Origin: Bacteroidaceae bacterium
GTDB lineage: Bacteria; Bacteroidota; Bacteroidia; Bacteroidales; Bacteroidaceae
Direction: 5' to 3'
Assembly (NCBI GenBank): GCA_017552435.1
Contig: JAFZPZ010000049.1
Location: forward strand, 1 to 57,557
DNA length: 57,557 bases
A program made the translations under genes and the position numbers. This document shows positions 1-8,435 of this stretch, piece after piece (positions within the stretch are counted from its first letter, which is position 1; each line of letters starts with the position of its first letter). Below the pieces are notes generated by a model. That model was not told where the DNA came from. It did not search any database and saw nothing but the letters and a program-made list of their open reading frames with translations.

Positions 1-2088
1 CTCGCGGCTGTACGAGCCGATGAAGTGAATAGCTTCGATGGAAATGGTATCCGGGCGTAGTCCTGCCAAATCCATTGTGTTTGTGTTGATGCAGAAGTCC
101 TCGCTCGGCACAATAATATAAGGTATATGGGCTTGGGGCTGTTTCTCCTGCTCGAAGATAATCTTACCATCCTCGCACTTTTCAAGCCTGTAGTATTTAC
201 CCTTCCCCGCATCCGGCGCCGTCGGCAATATAATCGTCGCCATCTGGTCTTTGGTAAAGGTGACTGCTGTAGCCGCTTCCTTCTCTGGCCAGACGTCATA
301 CAGCACCTCGCCGCCGCGCTCGAAATGAACAAGCATGGAGCGGTAGTGACGTTCTGGCGGCGTTTCATGGAAGTAATAGGAATTGGCATAGAGCTTTAAT
401 GGCCCGAAAAGACATTCTCCATCGTTCCATTCTGTTACGCCAATTCCCTGAATGATGCGAACGCCGTCCATATCCACATACTTCAGCGGCTTAACGCCTC
501 CGAAGTCTCCCTCCTTTATCTCTTCTATTGTGCCGTAGGGATGCCTGCCGCCAGAAGGATAATCAGATTCAGAGAACCTTATCTTCTTCCGAGAATGATG
601 CTCTTCGGAAACCATATCCGGGTAAACTAATTCATCGACAATCATATCCTGATAATAGAGTTCCTTTCCGATACTCCAATTAAACTGATATGCCTGACCA
701 AAGCCCACATACTCACTCCAGTCGTTATCCTTACGAATCTCAATTGATGCATTAATGAATGTGTCGGATTCCGTATGTTCCTCGCCTATAGTTAAAGCAA
801 GGGAATCTGTCCAGTTGGGGCCGCTGGTATAAACATTATCAACACTCATAAAATTGTCGATGCTATACCACCAATCATAACCATCATACCTGACGTAGTA
901 CTCTACAGTCTCGAAGTTCGGCACCCATTCGTCGCCGACCTTCGAGTACCAGGTGTTGTACTTCAATGTGTCCAGACGAATCTCTGTCCACTTTGTGCCT
1001 TTGGGATAATACTTTTGGGTAGAATCATAATCAGGTTCCTTCAATTTTGAATAGAAGTCAGACAAGTTGAAGATTTCTCGCCCGTTAACCTCGCAATTCA
1101 AGAAATAGCAACTATTTCCAGCAGCTTTAAAGCCCCATGTGTTGAGGGGACCGAGTTCGCTGCCAATGCCTTCTATCCACCATCCCGATGGATAATCTTC
1201 AAAAGAGGCATCAACCCTGTTCACAAAAAGGCAATGTCTGTTTACGTCGTTTATCTCGATGAGTCTGTCCTTATTGTTTCGCATCTCAATCTTCCATTCG
1301 GGATGGATATTGTCTGCTGTAACAACAGATTTGCCTTCAGGAATCAGGAAATCATAGAGAATGTAGCTTTCAGTTGAACCGTTAGGAACGAAGAATACCT
1401 TTCCTTTTGACTCTGAGAGTGCCATCTTGTATTGAGTTTGCCCATCGTTGTTCTCATTGTACGCATACAGTTTCTTGTAGTTCATGCCTGAAATCAGAGT
1501 GTCGCCCTTGATATAATATCGATACTGATAACTGGGATACAAATAGGCCTCTGCATTGTTACATAGCATATTCCAGACCTTTCCTTCTTCTACGAAAGGA
1601 TAACTATTTCCCATAATTGGCCATTTGAATTCGGTATAGTCCTTATGGCGAATATTGCCATTGCATTCCATGAGCAAAATTTCCTGCAAGGTTACCATGT
1701 ATTTACCGGATGTAACAGTATCATCAATATCTACTTTAACAATAGCAATTGCACCATCGTTGCCAGTCAAGCCAATATTCTCCGTCCCTTTCCAGAGGAT
1801 GGAAACAGAACCGCTTTCCTTCAAACTTGCTGTGACTTCCGCGTCGTATCCCTCTGGGAAGCGGTCTTTAATGGGAGTAATGCTTTTGAAAGTAACGCCT
1901 TCGGGAAGAATGAGGTCGCATTTCCATGAACTGATAGGATAATTATTATGCAAGTTAAGTGTTAGTTCTGCGACGTTTCCTGCTTTGCCATTTGCCCCAG
2001 TCACATAAATGAATGTATTTTGCACGGTTGTCGCACTAGCCACCAGCGACAGCAATGCCACTAAAATAGATAATAGATTACGTTTCAT
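1..2088 (-). CDS. Secreted protein with cohesin-like N-terminal domain (3' end beyond window)
   Basis: The frame is open from an ATG at 2088 through the window edge (696 codons, no stop), so the C-terminus is missing. Residues 1-19 (MKRNLLSILVALLSLVASA) form a signal peptide. Residues about 20-145 resemble the cohesin/carbohydrate-binding beta-sandwich type often seen in Bacteroidales secreted proteins (NLHNNYPISSWKCDLILPEG...). A second region from about residue 160 (FVEEGKVWNML, then KGDTLISGMNYKKLY, KVFFVPNGSTESYILYDF and WWIEGIGSELG) closely matches the protein at 3764-4543, so the two share a domain I cannot name. A TAACTTTG box at 2118-2125 would give a leader of about 20-25 nt. The role is unknown; an extracellular or surface protein is inferred. 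Confidence 0.8.
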   Translation of the reverse strand, partial: MKRNLLSILVALLSLVASATTVQNTFIYVTGANGKAGNVAELTLNLHNNYPISSWKCDLILPEGVTFKSITPIKDRFPEGYDAEVTASLKESGSVSILWKGTENIGLTGNDGAIAIVKVDIDDTVTSGKYMVTLQEILLMECNGNIRHKDYTEFKWPIMGNSYPFVEEGKVWNMLCNNAEAYLYPSYQYRYYIKGDTLISGMNYKKLYAYNENNDGQTQYKMALSESKGKVFFVPNGSTESYILYDFLIPEGKSVVTADNIHPEWKIEMRNNKDRLIEINDVNRHCLFVNRVDASFEDYPSGWWIEGIGSELGPLNTWGFKAAGNSCYFLNCEVNGREIFNLSDFYSKLKEPDYDSTQKYYPKGTKWTEIRLDTLKYNTWYSKVGDEWVPNFETVEYYVRYDGYDWWYSIDNFMSVDNVYTSGPNWTDSLALTIGEEHTESDTFINASIEIRKDNDWSEYVGFGQAYQFNWSIGKELYYQDMIVDELVYPDMVSEEHHSRKKIRFSESDYPSGGRHPYGTIEEIKEGDFGGVKPLKYVDMDGVRIIQGIGVTEWNDGECLFGPLKLYANSYYFHETPPERHYRSMLVHFERGGEVLYDVWPEKEAATAVTFTKDQMATIILPTAPDAGKGKYYRLEKCEDGKIIFEQEKQPQAHIPYIIVPSEDFCINTNTMDLAGLRPDTISIEAIHFIGSYSRE

Positions 2089-2117
2089 AATTCTATGTTT
2101 TTAATAGTTTTCGGCTG

Positions 2118-2125
2118 CAAAGTTA
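2118..2125 (-). promoter_or_regulatory. Bacteroidota-type -7 box for the gene starting at 2088
   Basis: TAACTTTG on the minus strand fits the TAnnTTTG consensus of Bacteroidota primary-sigma promoters. I see no good TTTG at the ideal distance upstream. Confidence 0.5.
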
Positions 2126-2288
2126 CGCGGTTTTTGCAAGCGAAGCAAGGAAAATGAGTCCCAAGTAGTCCCAACTTATGGGAAATTGTTTCAAAAAGTT
2201 TACAAATTCTTTTTTCTTTTGAGAAATCGTTTCCCTGTTCGTCGATACTACCTTCTCATATTTTTCTTCTCACATAGAATGGAATTTT

Positions 2289-2405
2289 ATGTTTCCGGAC
2301 GTGGTACACATGTTTCCGGTGCAGAAACACATGTTTCCGGCGCGGAAACATAAGTTCTCGGTGCAGAAACATAAACTTCCTCTCGAAACAAAAAGTTTTC
2401 TCTGG
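2289..2405. repeat. Dyad array A: about 21-bp units with word ATGTTTCCGG...GAAAC
   Basis: Units start at 2308, 2329 and 2350 (21 bp apart), then 2371 (19-bp unit) and 2390, with a half unit at 2289. Each unit has GTTTC and GAAAC half-sites in inverted orientation around a G/C-rich centre, and units decay toward the right. The array lies in the 490-bp gap between the gene starting at 2088 and the gene ending at 2581. Apart from this array, the -7 box and the tail relic at 2408-2530, I see nothing else in the gap. Confidence 0.7.
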
Positions 2406-2407
2406 TA

Positions 2408-2530
2408 TTAACAAAAATGCAGAAGAGCCTCTTCGATGTAAATGCCCCGGGCAGGTTTGTCAGCCAGCCTGCGGCCCTGGAGGTCGTAGATGCTGGTTCT
2501 ATTAGGGGAGCCTCCGGACCACAGCTTCCG
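2408..2530 (-). pseudogene. Relic of a C-terminal secretion tail
   Basis: The minus strand reads TSIYDLQGRRLADKPARGIY followed by IEEALLHFC and a stop. This matches the tail of the protein at 3764-4543 (WFDLQGRRLSGKPARGIYIE). An in-frame stop lies just upstream and there is no start codon. A second frame in the same stretch reads GKKVVTEAVV, like the last residues of such tails. I read this as a decayed end of a deleted paralogue. No gene body remains. Confidence 0.55.
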
Positions 2531-2580
2531 TCACTACCTTTTTGCCTTTTTGTGTGGAGTACTATTCATTTTGTCTAATT

Positions 2581-3720
2581 TCATCTTCTAAAAGCAACAC
2601 GCTCTTCCTCTTTCGTGCGCTTCACAATATCGTATTCATCCCAGAGCGAAGCATCATATCCAGCTTCCTGTATGGCTGTTACAATATCGAAGCCTATTGC
2701 CGACATCTCTGTCGTCTGCGGCTCATCTTTATCTAATGCAAACAGCAATGCACGGTAGTGGGTGAAATCATTGCCTCCGCTTATGGAAACCTTTGACACG
2801 GAAGCAGCATCTTGGCTGTAATCGTATTCGATGTGGAAATTTATGGATATCGGGTATGAATGCCCACTCTCGTTTATAAAATAGTTGTCGCAGGAACCGT
2901 CAAAGCGGAGCAAACGACAAGTCTCGACATCTATGTATGCCGTACCTGCTATGCCAGATTTGTGCATCAATTCCGGCGTGCGCTTCTTTTTCCAAGAAAA
3001 ATCTATACGGCAGAGCGTGTTACCGTCTTCGCCATGCAAAAGGTAGGATTGTACGTCGTAATACTTATGCAATGTCGAGGAATTTGACAGCGGCTTTATG
3101 GCGTTCATCCAGAAGGAACTCTCGTTGGTCATTGGCGCGACCTCTACGAGACGGTGTATGTTTAATGTCAATAGGTTCAACTTGCCTTTATTAGATTCCT
3201 TATCAAAGCTTTCCAGACCTTTTATTATCGCGGACGACCGTATGTTTACCACAGAGTACGCCTTTATGAACGCCTCTGCCAAGTATGTGCCCATCTGCTT
3301 TTCTATTAATGTGCGAAAGAAATACTTCCTTGTCCATTTGCTTTGTTTGTCGTAATCCTTTTTCAGATTGTCTATCGTATTTTTCAGTATTCTTTTGGCA
3401 TTCACTGGCCGGATGGTGACTTCTCTCAGCAAAGCGGTGTAGGGTTTGAGCCAGATGACAGGAGACAGGTCTTCGGCCTTGACTTTCAGTTTCTCGTAAC
3501 CTATACAACTGAAAGTCAAGCTGTCGCCCGCAATTGTTTTGATTTTGAAGTCACCCTCCGCGTTCGTCAACGTACACTTCCCCTGTTCTGCATAGATACT
3601 TACGTATGGCAACGGCTCGCCCGTCTCGGCATCGACCATACGACCTTGAATGCTTACCTGTTGCGGAAAGGCCGTGACTACCCATAACGGCAGACAGGCG
3701 AAGATTAGGAAATGTCTCAT
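2581..3720 (-). CDS. Carboxypeptidase-like regulatory domain protein, secreted
   Basis: 379 aa. Residues 1-20 form a signal peptide ending near AFPQQ. Residues about 22-95 are a CarboxypepD_reg-like/CNA-B type beta-sandwich (SIQGRMVDAETGEPLPYVSI, then GDFKI, then SFSCIGYEK-like segments), as at the N-terminus of TonB-dependent receptors and many Bacteroidota envelope proteins. The remaining 280 residues resemble the uncharacterised soluble part of such stand-alone proteins; no transmembrane barrel is evident. The protein is probably periplasmic or outer-membrane associated. The promoter box at 3729-3736 places transcription start almost at the ATG. The precise role is unknown. Confidence 0.8.
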   Translation of the reverse strand: MRHFLIFACLPLWVVTAFPQQVSIQGRMVDAETGEPLPYVSIYAEQGKCTLTNAEGDFKIKTIAGDSLTFSCIGYEKLKVKAEDLSPVIWLKPYTALLREVTIRPVNAKRILKNTIDNLKKDYDKQSKWTRKYFFRTLIEKQMGTYLAEAFIKAYSVVNIRSSAIIKGLESFDKESNKGKLNLLTLNIHRLVEVAPMTNESSFWMNAIKPLSNSSTLHKYYDVQSYLLHGEDGNTLCRIDFSWKKKRTPELMHKSGIAGTAYIDVETCRLLRFDGSCDNYFINESGHSYPISINFHIEYDYSQDAASVSKVSISGGNDFTHYRALLFALDKDEPQTTEMSAIGFDIVTAIQEAGYDASLWDEYDIVKRTKEEERVAFRR

Positions 3721-3728
3721 AGCTGCTG

Positions 3729-3736
3729 CAAAGATA
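3729..3736 (-). promoter_or_regulatory. Promoter -7 box (TATCTTTG) for 2581-3720
   Basis: TATCTTTG on the minus strand, with TTTG at 3757-3760 about 20 nt upstream, matches the Bacteroidota promoter. The box ends 8 nt before the ATG at 3720, so the transcript would be leaderless or nearly so. Confidence 0.65.
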
Positions 3737-3763
3737 CAGTTATTTTCGTTTTGAGCAAAGTTT

Positions 3764-4543
3764 TTACTTTACTTTCTTCTTCCCGTCTTCAATGTATATC
3801 CCCCGGGCAGGCTTGCCGGAAAGCCTGCGGCCCTGCAGGTCAAACCATGTACCATTTGACGATTCACCATTTCCTATTTCTTCATCTGAAGGAAGTACAA
3901 TTCCCGTTACAATCTCTGCCGATTTGTAGAACTCATTTGGGTCAAAGATGATTTGGTCGTTTACTTTACAATTAACTAAACTTATAAATCCACCGGTATA
4001 CCAAGGACCATAGCCTTCATAGATTCCCAGCAAGGTCGAAGCGCCAGTCATACCGATGCCTTCATACCATATGTAATTGTAATAATCTTGATAATCAGGC
4101 TCGACAGGTTGCCACCCTATTTCCGTCCAGTATTCTCCGCGATATTTGTATAGCTTCCTTTCTTTGATTGTCAATTCTGTAGGACCTACTTTAATAATAG
4201 TCTCTGGTTCGCTGGAAAAATCATACAGAAGTGCAGGCGTAGTACTGCCCGGTTCAATATAATAGACCTTCCCGTCATCTTCGTACAATGCTCCCTTGTA
4301 AAGATGGTCAAGGGGGTCGTAGAGACGATTTCTTGTAAGATAGAGCTTTATACACTGGCGGGAGCCAATCGCGGTGTCGCCCTCAAGGCTGAAAACCTCT
4401 TCCCATGTTGATTCTCCCGTGGAGTTCCCTCTGTAATAGGTCCACACCTTTCCATTCACCACAAAAGGGTGGTTAAGTGTACGAGCAAAAGCTCCGGGAC
4501 AGAGCAGCAAACATGCTGTGAATAGAAATAGACATTGTTTCAT
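3764..4543 (-). CDS. Small secreted protein with type IX-like C-terminal tail
   Basis: 259 aa. A signal peptide covers residues 1-20 (MKQCLFLFTACLLLCPGAFA). The body (residues about 24-210; FVVNGKVWTYY, EGDTAIGSRQCIKLYL, KVYYIEPGSTTPALLYDF, IWYEGIGM) is homologous by eye to residues 160-340 of the protein at 1-2088. After a short low-complexity linker (EIGNGESSNGT) it ends in WFDLQGRRLSGKPARGIYIE plus DGKKKVK, a tail typical of Prevotella secreted proteins and similar to type IX sorting signals. The linker is encoded by a 7-bp-period array at 3851-3881. Function unknown. Confidence 0.75.
   Translation of the reverse strand: MKQCLFLFTACLLLCPGAFARTLNHPFVVNGKVWTYYRGNSTGESTWEEVFSLEGDTAIGSRQCIKLYLTRNRLYDPLDHLYKGALYEDDGKVYYIEPGSTTPALLYDFSSEPETIIKVGPTELTIKERKLYKYRGEYWTEIGWQPVEPDYQDYYNYIWYEGIGMTGASTLLGIYEGYGPWYTGGFISLVNCKVNDQIIFDPNEFYKSAEIVTGIVLPSDEEIGNGESSNGTWFDLQGRRLSGKPARGIYIEDGKKKVK
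3851..3881. repeat. Heptad array inside the 3764-4543 gene (linker)
   Basis: Plus-strand units ACC, ATTTGACG, ATTCACC, ATTTCCT, ATTTCTTC run with a 7-8 bp period and encode the linker EIGNGESSNG on the minus strand, just before the C-terminal tail. It belongs to the same word family as the arrays at 21677, 28126, 28576 and 40370. Confidence 0.65.
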
Positions 4544-4777
4544 GGTCTTCTGTTTTATATAGTCTATGATTGCAAAATATAAGAGTTTTTCTTATTAAAC
4601 ACAACACCATTGAAGGATTTATTCTATTGAACCCCTATTTATGACGAATTCAACTCCTAAGGGCGTAGCAAATGGCTTAAAAATCTAGGCTCCATTATTC
4701 AGAACAATCTTACTGCCTGGATATGGCTGTAAAAAATCAAGATTTATGGTGAATCCATCGATTACAGGCATTTTAGC

Positions 4778-4935
4778 GAAACGCCGTATCAATCTCAACG
4801 AAACGGCATCTCAATAACGACAAAACGCCGTTTCATCTGGAACGATACGGCGTCTCAATCACATCGAAACGCCATTTGCAGACTCCTCGAGGCGACACGT
4901 GCAGACTCCCGGGACCAACACGTGCAGACTCCGGA
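4778..4935. repeat. Dyad array B: words GAAACGCCGTTTC and CACGTGCAGACTCC
   Basis: The left part repeats variants of GAAACGCCGTTTC (a near-perfect dyad) followed by ATCTCAAT-like spacers, about every 20-24 bp. The right part has three copies of GCAGACTCC, two of them as CACGTGCAGACTCC. The array fills the right half of the 400-bp gap between the gene starting at 4543 and the DUF3472 gene ending at 4952. The left half (4544-4777) holds a promoter-like TATATTTTG near 4573 and otherwise nothing I can name. Confidence 0.65.
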
Positions 4936-4951
4936 GGCAGCAAAAAGAGTT

Positions 4952-7900
4952 TTATCGGATGACTTTTCTGGCCTGTTTGCCGTTGTGGAGGATGTAGATG
5001 CGAGCTCCTTTCCCGCTTCCGCTTTGGGGAAGTGCCTTGAATGGGATTTCCCGGCCAAGCAGGTCGTAAACGACCGTCTCATCGTTCATCTGCCATTGTC
5101 CATTTTCTATTTCTTGTATGCCGTCGCCACCTTGCAGGAGGGCGTCTTCGGCTCGCTGGATGGCTTCACGAAGGGCATTGCGGGCTTCGGATGTGACGGC
5201 GTTGTCCCCGATAAGCGTACGCATGTTCTGAAGCTGCTGCTGCAAGGCATCGAAGGCTTCCCGAACCACTGGTTTCTGATAGTATGGCGAGGCCTCTTCG
5301 TCGATGGTGACGGGATGAACCTGGAACTCGCTCATGGCCCAGATGTGGCTGCTGGCACGCTCTCCGTAGGTACGCATCACCTGGAATCGGAGGTTGCGCG
5401 AATCGCCGTCGGTAAAGATGGCAGGCGAGATGTAGTCCTCGCTGATGGTCTGCGGCAGGTCCTTGTCGAGGCGTGCTACGGGCAGAAAATTACGGACGGT
5501 TGGAGAGACCGATACGATGATGTCCTGCGGTATGTCGGGCTGTCCGTAATCGGCGTTCTGCGAGGGCGAAAACGAAAAGCTGAAGGCATCGATGGTGCCG
5601 GTCATGCGCGTCTGGATGTACGACATTTCCTCGGGCCAGGTGATGCCGCTGTACCACGTTTCGTAGTAGGTGTTCTTGTTGCGGTCCAGGAGTTTGGCGA
5701 GGTTGTGGGCCTCCTGCTGCGAGTTGTTGGCGTTGGAAGAGATGGTGCTCGCAGCGCGGACGAGCCGCGTATTAGTCTCGGGCACAGCGACGAAGGCCTT
5801 GGCATAGGTCTGCATGCCTTGCATGAAGAGGTACCCCATGTCGTTGTCCTCGTGGACGATGCGTTCGGCCTCGGCGATGAGCGTCTGCACGACTTCCTCT
5901 TCGGGGCGCAGACTGTGGTTGGTGCGCAGTTGGAAGATGGCGGAAGCGTTTGCCGAAGTGGCGAGAGAGACGGGCTTCTCGTTGCTGGCGTTGATGGCGA
6001 TGTACTTGCCGCCAGCTGTGAGCACAAAGCCTTTGCCGCTGGCAGAGAATTTGAGGGAAGTGGGGTCGGCAGAAAGGCTGATGTCGCTGCCCACAACGTT
6101 GAGGTAGGTCTTCGTGCCGAGGTTGTAGAGGTAGTAGTCGCCGTACTTCTCGGAGCGCAACAGGAGCCAGTTGCAGAGCGGATTGGTGACGGAGCACGGC
6201 TGGCGGTATTCGTCGAGGGCGTTGCTGGCCTCTGAAGCTGCGATGGAGAGCTTGCCGTCGGCAGTAGCGATGAGGTCTCCGCGACTGTCCAGGTTATGAA
6301 GCTGATAGACGGCAAAGGGCGTGAAGTGCTCGGCCTTGGCCAGAATGCTATAGGTGAGCGGCAGAGCCTCGTTGGCCAGGCGGTCGAGGGCCGCAAGCAT
6401 GGCTTCGATATCGGTGCCTGTACCGTCGGCATAGAGCTCGCGCAGGGGTGCTACATCATCGGGGAAATAGCCGCCGTACTGGTCGGACTCTTCAAGAACC
6501 TGACGGGAGAGGTCGAGTACGGATTCGAGCCGGTACACGTTCTTGAAATAAACCTCGTTGATGACCAGTTTGGAACCATAGCCGGCGGTGAATCGCAGGC
6601 GGAAGAAACGGCCTGTCACAGGCTCGGGCAACTGGATTGTGGGGCTTTCGCTGTCCTCGATGTTGAGACGCGAACCGGCCGTTTTCCAGTGTGCTCCGTC
6701 ATCGGAGACATAGAATGTCATCTGTTTGGCTCTATAGTCATTATCGCGGCTCTGGTAGAGTTCCAGCAGACTGACGGTGACGGGCTCTGGGGCTTCGATG
6801 GTGAAGACGTGGGGATAGTCTGCGGCATTGCTCTTCCAACGGCTATGATAGTAGGTGCTGGTGTTGCCGTCGATGATGAAGGCTGCGCGGCCGTTGTCGC
6901 CCTCGCCCGAAGTCTCTTCGTCGCTGAAGCTGATGACTTTCCAGGTGATGGGGTCGGAGACGGTACGTGTGTCCTCGATGCGTCTCTGCGTCGTCTTCGT
7001 CTTGTTGTGGGTAACGGCCTCGTCAACACGCCGGTAGAGGCGCTCGACATCGATGGTATCGACCCAAGGCATCTCGCCCTGCAGAGGCGGCGTATAGGTG
7101 TCGGCGCTGTCGCGTGTGCCCATATATCCGCCCGTCTCGAGGTAGAAGGTGTTCTCGTAGAGGCTGGTGAGGCCGTGTCCGTAGTCGTAGCGCGAATTGC
7201 GTGTACCCTTACCCTGTGTATGGCCGTATCCCGCGTGGTTGAGTGCATACCATTGGCCCGTAGCGGCAGAACGCATCGCTCCGTTGCGGAAATAGCAGCG
7301 GCGCATCAAGTTGCCGCCGGTATCGCCGAAGTTCTCGAGGAACGAGTAGATGCCCGAGGTGAGGCGGTTGGCTCCGGACATACGCAAGGTGCCGATGTAG
7401 TGCCAATCGGCCTCGCCGACCATCTTGAACCAAACCGACTGGAGGGTGCTCTCGTATTCGATGGTGGTGCCGTCTTCGGTTGTGACAGTGGTGTTGTCGG
7501 GACGCACGTTATAGAGGAACTGTATCCAGCGGTCGAACTCCCAGAGGTTGTCCTCGTAGTAGCGGATACTGGAACCTGTGCCCTCTCCGCCGAAGCGTGT
7601 GGCATAGGCGCCAGGCCCGAGATCGACGGCAGCAGAACGCATATATTCGGGCAGGTTCTTGTCCTCGTCGGTATCGCCGTTGTCCCAAACGGAGAAGAGC
7701 ACGGAATGACCGTAGGAGCCGTCGCTGTGCGTGGGCATCTGAATGCCGGAATACATGCCGTCGGTACCGATAGCCATCTGATAGGTGGCCAGCTGGCGAT
7801 AGGCGCTGGGATACATTACCTCGAGGTAGGACCAGTTATAGGCCTGTCCGGAAGGTGCTCCGGGCACCTTTGTGCTCCACCAGAGATGTACGCTGGGCGC

Positions 7901-8419
7901 CATGAAGATTTCGGAGTCGGTGATGGAGAGCGTGGAAGAGCGCTGGAAAAGGAGCAAATTCAGGCGGTCCAGGGTGCTGGAACCGGAGGGACAGGTAAGC
8001 TCGAAACGATACCAGCCGTCGTAGGGCATCTCCGTGTCGGGCATGATTTCCATCTTCTGCTCGGCAGTATTGGTCTGCGTGCTGGTGGTACTGGTGTCGA
8101 GGACTACGGTACCAGTTGCAGGATGGACGATGCGAACGCCGAAGGTCACCTTCCTGCCGCTCTTGCCTCTGAAGACAGCGTCGGCGCGCACATGGCCTGT
8201 CGGAAAGTGAATACCATAGACGAGGACGGTACCCTCGGTATAGTTCCAGTTGATGTAAGTTTTTGACCGCTGGCTGCCAGTTGACAGGCCGTTGAGTTCG
8301 CGGTAATGACGTGCAGGCCAGATGGTGTCGGTCCTGGCTTGCCAAGTCGTTGCCTGGGCCGGTAGCATCGCTGCCAGCGCAAGCATCAATAGGAGAATCT
8401 TCCTCATGGTTAAAAGCAT
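4952..8419 (-). CDS. DUF3472 / F5/8-type C domain secreted protein
   Basis: 1155 aa. The start is either the ATG at 8419 or, giving a cleaner signal peptide (MRKILLLMLALAAMLPAQA), the one at 8407. Residues about 25-150 look like the DUF5077 module that accompanies DUF3472. Residues about 160-450 carry the DUF3472 region (VHLWWSTKVPG, YLEVMYPS, FSVWDNGDTD, RFGGEGTG, FLYNVRPD). A discoidin-like F5/8 type C domain follows (FIIDGNTSTYYHSRW ... FFRLRFTAGYGSKLVINEV). A long alpha-helical part follows, then the tail VVYDLLGREIPF...GARIYILHNGK, resembling a type IX sorting signal. The protein is probably an extracellular carbohydrate-binding protein; no catalytic site is recognised. Confidence 0.8.
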   Translation of the reverse strand: MLLTMRKILLLMLALAAMLPAQATTWQARTDTIWPARHYRELNGLSTGSQRSKTYINWNYTEGTVLVYGIHFPTGHVRADAVFRGKSGRKVTFGVRIVHPATGTVVLDTSTTSTQTNTAEQKMEIMPDTEMPYDGWYRFELTCPSGSSTLDRLNLLLFQRSSTLSITDSEIFMAPSVHLWWSTKVPGAPSGQAYNWSYLEVMYPSAYRQLATYQMAIGTDGMYSGIQMPTHSDGSYGHSVLFSVWDNGDTDEDKNLPEYMRSAAVDLGPGAYATRFGGEGTGSSIRYYEDNLWEFDRWIQFLYNVRPDNTTVTTEDGTTIEYESTLQSVWFKMVGEADWHYIGTLRMSGANRLTSGIYSFLENFGDTGGNLMRRCYFRNGAMRSAATGQWYALNHAGYGHTQGKGTRNSRYDYGHGLTSLYENTFYLETGGYMGTRDSADTYTPPLQGEMPWVDTIDVERLYRRVDEAVTHNKTKTTQRRIEDTRTVSDPITWKVISFSDEETSGEGDNGRAAFIIDGNTSTYYHSRWKSNAADYPHVFTIEAPEPVTVSLLELYQSRDNDYRAKQMTFYVSDDGAHWKTAGSRLNIEDSESPTIQLPEPVTGRFFRLRFTAGYGSKLVINEVYFKNVYRLESVLDLSRQVLEESDQYGGYFPDDVAPLRELYADGTGTDIEAMLAALDRLANEALPLTYSILAKAEHFTPFAVYQLHNLDSRGDLIATADGKLSIAASEASNALDEYRQPCSVTNPLCNWLLLRSEKYGDYYLYNLGTKTYLNVVGSDISLSADPTSLKFSASGKGFVLTAGGKYIAINASNEKPVSLATSANASAIFQLRTNHSLRPEEEVVQTLIAEAERIVHEDNDMGYLFMQGMQTYAKAFVAVPETNTRLVRAASTISSNANNSQQEAHNLAKLLDRNKNTYYETWYSGITWPEEMSYIQTRMTGTIDAFSFSFSPSQNADYGQPDIPQDIIVSVSPTVRNFLPVARLDKDLPQTISEDYISPAIFTDGDSRNLRFQVMRTYGERASSHIWAMSEFQVHPVTIDEEASPYYQKPVVREAFDALQQQLQNMRTLIGDNAVTSEARNALREAIQRAEDALLQGGDGIQEIENGQWQMNDETVVYDLLGREIPFKALPQSGSGKGARIYILHNGKQARKVIR
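5088..5115. repeat. Heptad array in the DUF3472 gene (linker before tail)
   Basis: Plus strand ATCTGCC, ATTGTCC, ATTTTCT, ATTTCTT: four units at exact 7-bp spacing, encoding IQEIENGQWQM on the minus strand directly before the C-terminal tail. This is the same position relative to the tail as the array at 3851. Confidence 0.6.
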
Positions 8420-8435
8420 TGTTAGTTACCAGAAT

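Noticed and set aside
4922-8266. Long plus-strand reading frames (437 and 656 codons) opposite the DUF3472 gene
   Set aside because: Both are antisense to a well-supported gene with signal peptide and recognised domains; their translations are low-complexity and have no motif. They reflect the G/C-rich codon use of the real gene.
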